A DNA stretch of 5,400 nucleotides from Limiplasma sp958448555 (lineage in GTDB: Bacteria > Bacillota > Clostridia > Christensenellales > Aristaeellaceae), in contig CAUDEL010000090.1 in the NCBI GenBank assembly GCA_958448555.1, positions 1-5,400 on the forward strand, read 5' to 3'. The notes below the pieces were generated by a model. That model had not been told where the DNA came from. It ran no database searches and saw only the letters and a list, made by a program, of their open reading frames with translations. Position numbers and translations under genes: made by a program. Shown here in pieces: positions 1-4,071 of this stretch. Within the stretch, counting starts at the first letter, position 1. Every line of letters begins with the position of its first letter.

Positions 1-185
1 CTCGTTCCCCGCTTCAATGACACCGTTTGCCTGACCAGCGGGCGGTCAGGGACGGCGCGCGGCGTTACGCCGCGAAAGCGTATTCGCTATTGTCAGTTAT
101 TGTTTTTCCCCGTTGTTGCGCGGTGCAGGGGCCGCGGCTCGCTTACCGTGTACTCATTCACTCCCGTCGAAACCAAAACACCCCC
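1..185 (-). ncRNA. ssrA: tmRNA (transfer-messenger RNA), 5' part, cut by window edge
   Basis: tmRNA rescues ribosomes stalled on broken mRNAs: it enters as an alanyl-tRNA mimic, then templates a short degradation tag. Read on the minus strand, the RNA begins at about 185 with GGGGGUG and then GGUUUCGACGGG, the hallmark 5' tRNA-like segment of bacterial tmRNA. An open reading frame for the tag ends at the stop codon at 67-65. It reads DNSEYAFAA (94 down to 68) if the resume codon is GAC, with the non-templated alanine in front; a hydrophobic ...AFAA end is what tags need. The UAA stop sits in the loop of a perfect 7-bp hairpin (58-64 with 68-74), as usual for helix 5. A second helix (30-36 with 44-50) fits the next pseudoknot. 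The 3' half, with the CCA-end acceptor arm, lies outside the window. The gene directly follows smpB, a common arrangement. The exact resume codon is inferred. Confidence 0.95.
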
Positions 186-208
186 ATGTGAGAACTGACA
201 TGCGACAT

Positions 209-673
209 TTAATCACGCTGGCGAAGCGCCCTTTCGATCTCGCGCTTGGCGTCGCGGGCCGCGGCGGCGTCGCGCTTGTCATGCAGATGCTTGCCGCGGC
301 AGAGGCCCAGCTCCAGCTTCATGCGCCCATCCTTCAAGTAAACCTTGAGGGGAACCAGCGTATATCCCTGCCGGCTCACCAGGCCGCTGAGCTTGCGGAT
401 CTCGCTTTTGTGCAGCAGCAGCTTTTTCGGACGCAGCGGGTCGCTGTTGGAAAAGCTGCCCTGCTCGTAGGGGCTGATGTGCATGCCCTCGGCAAAAACC
501 TCATTGCCTCGCACCAGGGCGAAACTTTCCTTGAGGTTGACCCGCCCCTGACGCATGCTTTTGACTTCGGTCCCCTTGAGGCAAAGGCCACATTCGTAGG
601 TTTCCTCCACGAAATAGTCGTGATACGCCTTTTTGTTCTGTGCTACGGGCTTGACGCCCCGCTGGTGCGGCAT
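209..673 (-). CDS. smpB: SsrA-binding protein SmpB
   Basis: SmpB binds the tRNA-like domain of tmRNA, mimics the missing anticodon arm and delivers tmRNA to the A site of stalled ribosomes. The product has 154 residues, the normal family length. Family signatures run the whole length: KKAYHDYFVEETYECG near residue 14, GTEVKSMRQGRVNLKESF (about 34-51), the MHISPYEQG block (about 64-72), DPLRPKKLLLHKSEI (about 78-92), LVPLKVYLKDGR (about 106-117) and the basic C-terminal tail ending DAKREIERALRQRD, which enters the mRNA channel. The ATG at 673-671 is chosen because a strong AAAGGAGGT site (689-681) lies 7 nt upstream. The stop is only 23 nt before the tmRNA 5' end, so both may be transcribed together from the promoter at 713-742; no separate convincing ssrA promoter was seen in the short gap. 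Identification is secure. Confidence 0.98.
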   Translation of the reverse strand: MPHQRGVKPVAQNKKAYHDYFVEETYECGLCLKGTEVKSMRQGRVNLKESFALVRGNEVFAEGMHISPYEQGSFSNSDPLRPKKLLLHKSEIRKLSGLVSRQGYTLVPLKVYLKDGRMKLELGLCRGKHLHDKRDAAAARDAKREIERALRQRD

Positions 674-680
674 GGGGGAA

Positions 681-689
681 ACCTCCTTT
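681..689 (-). promoter_or_regulatory. Ribosome binding site of smpB
   Basis: Minus-strand AAAGGAGGT lies 7 nt upstream of the ATG at 673-671. It is close to a perfect Shine-Dalgarno sequence and fixes the smpB start. Confidence 0.85.
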
Positions 690-712
690 CATGTCCTTTT
701 CCACAGCGAGTT

Positions 713-742
713 ATTATACCACGGCTTCGTATCAAAGCGCAA
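713..742 (-). promoter_or_regulatory. Sigma-70-type promoter for smpB(-ssrA)
   Basis: On the minus strand a perfect TATAAT -10 box occupies 718-713. A weak -35 match TTGCGC (742-737) stands 18 nt upstream. Transcription would start near 706, leaving a short leader of about 30 nt before the smpB ATG. The -10 box is convincing; the -35 agrees only in its TTG. It is divergent from, and only about 5 nt away from, the proA promoter -35 box. Confidence 0.65.
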
Positions 743-746
743 GCTC

Positions 747-775
747 TTGCCAAGCGCAAAAGGGTGTCATATAAT
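747..775 (+). promoter_or_regulatory. Sigma-70-type promoter for proA
   Basis: TTGCCA (747-752, five of six consensus bases) is followed after 17 nt by a perfect TATAAT (770-775). The predicted start near 782 gives a leader of about 25 nt. This also rules out the in-frame upstream ATG at 777 as the translation start, since it would lie before or at the RNA 5' end. Confidence 0.8.
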
Positions 776-806
776 GCTTTCATACAGCAAAAAGGAGGAA
801 TGTCCG

Positions 807-2105
807 ATGGCAGGCGATATTCAGAGCATGGCGCAAAAGGCGCGGGAGGCATCCTTTGCGCTTGCGGCCGCCAGTCTGGAAACGCGGAACCGGGCGCTGG
901 AGGCGATGGCCCGGAATATTGAAAACGGCATCGACGAGCTGCTGGCGGTGAACGCGGAAGATGTGGCGCAGGCCACGGCAGAGGGGCTGAGCGCTCCGCT
1001 GCTGAATCGCCTGAAGCTGACGCGCGCCAAATGCGACGCCATGGCGGCCGGGCTTCGTTCGCTGGCCGCCCTGCCCGATCCGCTGGGACACGTCCAGTAT
1101 GCGCGGGAGCTCGTGCCGGGGCTGAACCTCTACCGCGTGAGCTGCCCCATCGGGGTGGTGGGCGTCATTTTTGAAAGTCGGCCGGATGCACTGGTCCAGA
1201 TCGCGTCCCTTTGCCTCAAGAGCGGGAACGCAGTGCTGCTCAAGGGCGGCCGTGAGGCCGCGCGCACCAATGAGATGCTGGCGGGGCTCATCACGCGGGC
1301 GTCGGACGCCTGCGGCCTGCCGGAGGGCTGGTGCGCCCTTCTTCATTCGCGCGAGGATGTGCAGGAGATGCTCAGGCAGCACGAGTGGATCGACCTGGTG
1401 ATTCCGCGCGGAAGCAACGCCTTTGTGCGCTACATCATGCAAAACAGCGAGATTCCCGTTCTGGGGCACGCCGAGGGCCTTTGCCATGTCTACGTGGACG
1501 ATCCGTGCGACTTGGAGGTCGCGCTCAGGGTGACGCTGGACAGCAAGGCGCAAAACCTCTCCGTTTGCAATGCGGCTGAAACGCTGCTCGTGCACGCCGG
1601 CATCGCGCCGGATTTCCTGCCCCGGGCGGCCAAAGCACTTGAGGAAAAGGGAATCGCCTTGCGCAGCGACGAGCGCACGGGCGCTATCATCCGTTGTAGC
1701 CCCGCCACGCAAGAGGATTGGTCGACGGAGTATCTCGACGCCGTGTTATCCATTCGGATCGTGGACAGCCTTGAGCAGGCGGTCGCGCATATCAATCGGT
1801 ATGGCTCGCATCATACGGATTGCATCGTGACGTCGCAGAGGGAACATGCGGAATTCTTTATGACCCGCGTGGACAGTGCCGACGTGTTCCTCAACTGCTC
1901 CACGCGCTTTTCCGACGGCTTCCGCTACGGCTTTGGGGCGGAGGTCGGCATTGCTACCGGCAAGCTGCATGCCCGCGGTCCCATGGGAATGGAGGGCCTG
2001 TGCACCTACAAATACCGCCTCTATGGAAACGGGCAAACGCTGCGGGAGCTTGAGGAGGCGAAGACCGCCTTCACCCATCGGGAAATCGAGCCCCGCCTGC
2101 CCTGA
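807..2105 (+). CDS. proA: Gamma-glutamyl phosphate reductase ProA
   Basis: Cytosolic enzyme of proline biosynthesis. It reduces gamma-glutamyl phosphate with NADPH to glutamate-5-semialdehyde, which cyclises for ProC. The product has 432 residues, slightly above the usual 410-420, with a short acidic/basic C-terminal tail. Aldehyde-dehydrogenase-fold signatures are visible: IGVVGVIFESRPDALVQIA (about 115-133), LKSGNAVLLKGGREA (about 137-151), LVIPRGSNAFVRYI (197-210), LGHAEGLCHVYVD (219-231), and the catalytic loop SKAQNLSVCNAAETLLVH with the nucleophile expected at Cys254. The C-terminal family motifs FLNCSTRFSDGFRYGFGAEVG (361-381) and GPMGMEGLCTYKY (391-403) are also present. The ATG at 807 is preceded by AGGAGG (793-798) at 8 nt. 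The reading frame stays open upstream to 633, but that stretch overlaps smpB and the promoters and shows no family similarity. No proB (glutamate 5-kinase) is adjacent, so it must lie elsewhere or outside the window. Confidence 0.97.
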   Translation: MAGDIQSMAQKAREASFALAAASLETRNRALEAMARNIENGIDELLAVNAEDVAQATAEGLSAPLLNRLKLTRAKCDAMAAGLRSLAALPDPLGHVQYARELVPGLNLYRVSCPIGVVGVIFESRPDALVQIASLCLKSGNAVLLKGGREAARTNEMLAGLITRASDACGLPEGWCALLHSREDVQEMLRQHEWIDLVIPRGSNAFVRYIMQNSEIPVLGHAEGLCHVYVDDPCDLEVALRVTLDSKAQNLSVCNAAETLLVHAGIAPDFLPRAAKALEEKGIALRSDERTGAIIRCSPATQEDWSTEYLDAVLSIRIVDSLEQAVAHINRYGSHHTDCIVTSQREHAEFFMTRVDSADVFLNCSTRFSDGFRYGFGAEVGIATGKLHARGPMGMEGLCTYKYRLYGNGQTLRELEEAKTAFTHREIEPRLP

Positions 2106-2149
2106 GACAGGCGTTCCGACAAGACGCGAAACAATGGGGGGTTAAGCAT

Positions 2150-2193
2150 CCAGCCCGGGGCCGCGTTTGAGGCGCCTTTATAAAGCGGGCTGG
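2150..2193. repeat. Inverted repeat between proA and the VanZ-like gene
   Basis: CCAGCCCG (2150-2157) and CGGGCTGG (2186-2193) are perfect 8-bp inverted arms around a 28-nt spacer. The spacer ends in the 10-bp palindrome CTTTATAAAG (2176-2185). No T-run follows, so it is not a typical intrinsic terminator. It could be an operator, an imperfect terminator for proA, or chance in GC-rich DNA. The gap 2106-2233 holds no other recognisable element except the ribosome binding site at its end. Confidence 0.3.
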
Positions 2194-2233
2194 TTCCATC
2201 GAAACAAAACCGTAGCGGAGGAAAGTGCAGGCT

Positions 2234-2686
2234 ATGAAAAAAAGGACGGCATGGGGGATGTGCGCTGCCTGGATGGCTGTGATTTTCTGGATGTCCTCCA
2301 TGCCGGGAGAGGTTTCGGGAGCGCAGAGCAGCATGTTGGTGCGGCTGCTGGTCCGATTTCTTTCAGCCGTGCTCGGTCACGGCATGACAGAGCAACTGCC
2401 GCTCGCCGCCATTGAACTGGCGCTGCGGAAGGCGGCTCACATGGCGGAATATGCGGTGCTGGGGCTTCTGTTCCAGCACGCGCTTCGATGCAGCGGCGCG
2501 CGCCGGGCCTGTCTGTGGGCGGTCGTGCTCAGTGCCGCCTACGCTGCCACCGATGAATTGCATCAGTATTTCATCCCGCTTCGCACAGCCAGCCTCATGG
2601 ATGTTCTCATTGATACCCTCAGCGCATCTCTGGCCTGCGCGCTAGACAGCCTGCGCCTCAGGAGAAAGGCGAAAAAGGCCGCCTGA
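2234..2686 (+). CDS. VanZ-family membrane protein
   Basis: Small integral membrane protein of 150 residues in the VanZ-like family. VanZ gives low-level teicoplanin resistance in enterococci, but most chromosomal homologues have no known function. A hydrophobic segment spans about residues 5-22. The family core follows: RKAAHMAEYAVLGLLF (65-80, with conserved Arg/Lys, His69 and Glu72), a membrane segment at about 92-105, then YAATDELHQYFIPLRTAS (103-120; Asp107, Glu108, His110, Gln111) and LMDVLIDTLSASLACAL (121-137), the last membrane segment. The C-terminus is strongly basic. GGAGG at 2217-2221 lies 12 nt before the ATG at 2234 and only 3 nt before an in-frame GTG at 2225. The ATG is preferred, but the GTG (153 residues) is possible. 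No clear promoter was found, and no glycopeptide-resistance genes are nearby, so a resistance role should not be assumed. Confidence 0.85.
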   Translation: MKKRTAWGMCAAWMAVIFWMSSMPGEVSGAQSSMLVRLLVRFLSAVLGHGMTEQLPLAAIELALRKAAHMAEYAVLGLLFQHALRCSGARRACLWAVVLSAAYAATDELHQYFIPLRTASLMDVLIDTLSASLACALDSLRLRRKAKKAA

Positions 2687-2690
2687 ACAG

Positions 2691-2708
2691 GTCATAAGAA
2701 GTTATGAC
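2691..2708. repeat. Perfect 7-bp inverted repeat over the start of the MerR remnant
   Basis: GTCATAA (2691-2697), GAAG, TTATGAC (2702-2708). It lies just after the VanZ-like stop codon and overlaps the ATG of the MerR remnant. It is AT-rich with no T-run after it, so not a terminator. It could be a protein binding site, or it may hide the start codon in a hairpin. Its function is unknown. Confidence 0.35.
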
Positions 2709-2823
2709 GCGATACAGGATCAGAGATGTCGCATGCCTCCCCGGCCTGACGCCGCAAGCGCTGCGTTTTTATGAGCGGGGGCGTCATTAGCCCCTGCGAA
2801 GCGAGTGTGGCACACGGAATAAC
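2704..2823 (+). pseudogene. N-terminal remnant of a MerR-family transcription regulator
   Basis: From the ATG at 2704 the frame reads MTRYRIRDVACLPGLTP and then QALRFYERGRH before a TAG at 2788-2790. This matches the MerR winged helix-turn-helix start (typically YRIGEVAKLLGITPQTLRFYE...). Beyond the TAG the same frame gives PLRSECGTRNN, which fits the next conserved MerR stretch (P-x-R-S-E-x-G-Y-R-x-Y). Between them, the frame starting at 2771 supplies GGVISP, the expected wing residues. The simplest reading is two compensating small deletions around 2777-2795 that lose one codon net and create the stop. After about 2823 no MerR linker, dimerisation helix or effector domain can be seen, and a terminator follows at 2841. 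No good ribosome binding site precedes the ATG. Whether the gene regulated the VanZ-like gene or the downstream oxygen-defence operon is unknown. The family call is firm; the indel history is inference. Confidence 0.75.
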
Positions 2824-2840
2824 CCGTCTTCTGCTTTCGG

Positions 2841-2869
2841 CCGCTGGACAGACCGTCTGGCGGTTTTTT
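2841..2869 (+). terminator. Rho-independent terminator after the VanZ-like gene and MerR remnant
   Basis: CCGCTGGAC (2841-2849) pairs with GTCTGGCGG (2855-2863) in 9 bp, including two G-U pairs, with loop AGACC. Six T follow at 2864-2869. It separates the VanZ-like transcript from the promoter of the superoxide-reductase operon just downstream. Confidence 0.75.
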
Positions 2870-2881
2870 GCAGGCTTTTGT

Positions 2882-2910
2882 GTTTCAGCCATCCAAAAAT
2901 ATGGTATACT
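2882..2910 (+). promoter_or_regulatory. Extended -10 promoter of the oxygen-defence operon
   Basis: TATACT (2905-2910) is preceded by TG one base upstream (2902-2903), forming an extended -10 element. The -35 at 17-nt spacing is weak (GTTTCA, 2882-2887). It lies just downstream of the terminator and upstream of a three-gene operon without other obvious promoters. The start near 2917 gives a leader of about 120 nt. No recognised PerR- or Fur-like box was seen. Confidence 0.6.
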
Positions 2911-2916
2911 CAAGTC

Positions 2917-3038
2917 AGCATCACAAGGAGCGTCGCAGGAGGTAGGCTGGCCGCGTCCGATTTGTGCGTGGGAACAAAACGCAGCTCTGATGCGTGACCG
3001 ATGGAGCCGACTGGACAGCAAACATGAAGGAGGATGGA
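2917..3038 (+). promoter_or_regulatory. Long 5' leader with possible three-helix fold
   Basis: Between the predicted RNA start and the desulfoferrodoxin start codon lie about 120 nt without a recognisable gene. Three pairings can be drawn. Outer helix: 2946-2952 with 3013-3019 (GCTGGCC with GGACAGC, one mismatch). Hairpin: 2965-2969 with 2979-2983 (TGCGT with ACGCA, 9-nt loop). Second hairpin: 2984-2989 with 3002-3007 (GCTCTG with TGGAGC, two G-U pairs, 12-nt loop). The outer helix ends 7 nt before the Shine-Dalgarno at 3027-3033. I compared it by memory with common riboswitch classes (SAM, TPP, FMN, cobalamin, c-di-GMP, fluoride, ZTP, manganese) and did not recognise it. It may be regulatory or chance pairing. 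Confidence 0.3.
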
Positions 3039-3416
3039 ATGATGGAGCAAAGGTTTTACATCTGTGAGCATTGCGGAAACATAATCGCCATGGTCAAAAG
3101 CAGCGGCGTGCCCGTGGTGTGCTGTGGAGAAAAGATGAAGGAGATCATCCCCGGAACGACGGACGCAGCGGTTGAAAAGCATGTTCCCGTCTACAGCGTG
3201 GAGGGAAATACCGTGAAGGTCACGGTTGGCGCCGTGGAGCATCCGATGCTGCCTGAGCACCATATCGAGTGGGTATCTCTGCAAACCAGACAGGGGAATC
3301 AGCGCAAGGCCCTGAGTCCGGGCGACGCGCCGAAGGTCTGCTTTTCCATCTGCGAGGGCGACGAGGTAGAGGCCGTTTATGCATACTGCAATCTGCACGG
3401 CCTCTGGAAGGCCTGA
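3039..3416 (+). CDS. dfx: Desulfoferrodoxin (superoxide reductase)
   Basis: Cytosolic iron enzyme of anaerobes that reduces superoxide to hydrogen peroxide without making oxygen, taking electrons from rubredoxin. The product has 125 residues, a typical length for the two-centre form. The N-terminal desulforedoxin domain carries Cys9, Cys12, Cys28 and Cys29 (CEHC and VVCCGEKM), which bind the Fe(Cys)4 centre I. The catalytic domain has all expected centre II ligands: His48 in VEKHVP, His68, His74, Cys117 and His120 (YCNLHGLW). Glu46 and Lys47 next to His48 match the conserved pair near the active site. AAGGAGG (3027-3033) lies 5 nt before the ATG at 3039 and 8 nt before a second in-frame ATG at 3042; either could be used, differing by one residue. 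An open frame from 2994 is not supported. It is the first gene of a three-gene operon with rubredoxin and rubrerythrin partners. Confidence 0.97.
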   Translation: MMEQRFYICEHCGNIIAMVKSSGVPVVCCGEKMKEIIPGTTDAAVEKHVPVYSVEGNTVKVTVGAVEHPMLPEHHIEWVSLQTRQGNQRKALSPGDAPKVCFSICEGDEVEAVYAYCNLHGLWKA

Positions 3417-3429
3417 GGAGGGACGCGGC

Positions 3430-4068
3430 ATGAAATACGTGTGTCCCATCTGCGGCTATGTATATGACGAAAAGGCGGAAGGTGTTCCCTTTGCCCTCCT
3501 GCCCGACAGCTGGGTCTGTCCGCTGTGCGGCGCCGCGAAAAGCGTGTTTGTGCCCAAGGATGCTCCGCAGGGCACATCGGCTCCACGCAAGCCCATCGAA
3601 ATGGATCCGGACATGCAAAAGTTGTCCCCGGGAGCTCTTGCGGCGCTGTTTTCCAACCTTGCCCGAGGCTGTGAAAAACAGTACAAGGCAAAGGAACAGG
3701 CCCTTTTCATGGAGATAGCCGATTTCTACACCGCCGCTGCGCCGGCCGTGAGCGGCGCGGATGAGAAGCTGGTTGCCGAACTTGTCCAAACGGATCTGGA
3801 GGAGCATTACCCCAATGTCAAAGCCGCGGCCGTTGAAGCGGCTGACCGGGGGACCCAGCGCATCTGCGTATGGGGCGAGAAGGTCACCCGTATCGTCCAG
3901 TCGCTGCTCAGCCGCTATGAGAAGGAGGGCGAGGCGTTCCTTAAGGGAAACGAGGTCTGGGTCTGCACCGTCTGCGGCTTCATCTACGTGGGGAAAAGCG
4001 CCCCGAAGCTTTGCCCGGTATGCAAGGTGCCGGACTGGAAATTCGAGAAAATGGAAGGGAGGGCATAA
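3430..4068 (+). CDS. Double-rubredoxin protein with helical middle (rubrerythrin-like)
   Basis: Predicted soluble electron carrier of 212 residues. An N-terminal rubredoxin domain (about 1-42) has Cys5, Cys8, Cys30 and Cys33 (CPICGYVYDE and DSWVCPLCGAAKSVF). Its inner loop is about eight residues shorter than in free rubredoxin. After a proline-rich linker comes a mostly helical region (about 62-172). A C-terminal short-type rubredoxin (Cys179, Cys182, Cys195, Cys198; VWVCTVCGFIYVGK, CPVCKVPDWKFEKM) resembles the rubrerythrin tail. The layout suggests a rubrerythrin relative, but I cannot find the two Glu-x-x-His diiron motifs: the helical part has one histidine (His126 in LEEHYP) and no such pair. 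It may therefore pass electrons to superoxide reductase or rubrerythrin rather than be a peroxidase; this is inference. AGGAGG (3416-3421) overlaps the desulfoferrodoxin stop, 8 nt before the ATG. The gap to the upstream gene is 13 nt and to the next gene 3 nt, so they are translated as one operon. Confidence 0.85.
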   Translation: MKYVCPICGYVYDEKAEGVPFALLPDSWVCPLCGAAKSVFVPKDAPQGTSAPRKPIEMDPDMQKLSPGALAALFSNLARGCEKQYKAKEQALFMEIADFYTAAAPAVSGADEKLVAELVQTDLEEHYPNVKAAAVEAADRGTQRICVWGEKVTRIVQSLLSRYEKEGEAFLKGNEVWVCTVCGFIYVGKSAPKLCPVCKVPDWKFEKMEGRA

Positions 4069-4071
4069 GGC

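Noticed and set aside
633..806. Upstream extension of the proA frame
   Set aside because: It overlaps smpB and the proA promoter. The ATG at 807 has the ribosome site, and ProA homology begins there.
113..922. 269-codon plus-strand open frame
   Set aside because: It lies opposite tmRNA and smpB and runs into proA; the minus-strand genes are certain and the translation has no domain.
780..1712. 310-codon open frame on the minus strand opposite proA
   Set aside because: Antisense shadow of proA with no motif; it also runs over the proA start region.
2094..2113. CGCCTG/CAGGCG hairpin over the proA stop as a terminator
   Set aside because: Only 6 bp with an 8-nt loop and two T after it; too weak to call.
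2775..2797. GCGGGGGC/GCCCCTGC hairpin as a terminator
   Set aside because: The stem is plausible but no T-run follows; it overlaps the MerR remnant and the real terminator is at 2841-2869.
2994..3038. GTG at 2994 as start of desulfoferrodoxin
   Set aside because: No ribosome site precedes it, and the extra 15 residues do not resemble the family; AAGGAGG at 3027-3033 points to 3039 or 3042.
2910..3449. 179-codon minus-strand open frame opposite desulfoferrodoxin
   Set aside because: Antisense to a complete, secure gene, with no motif.
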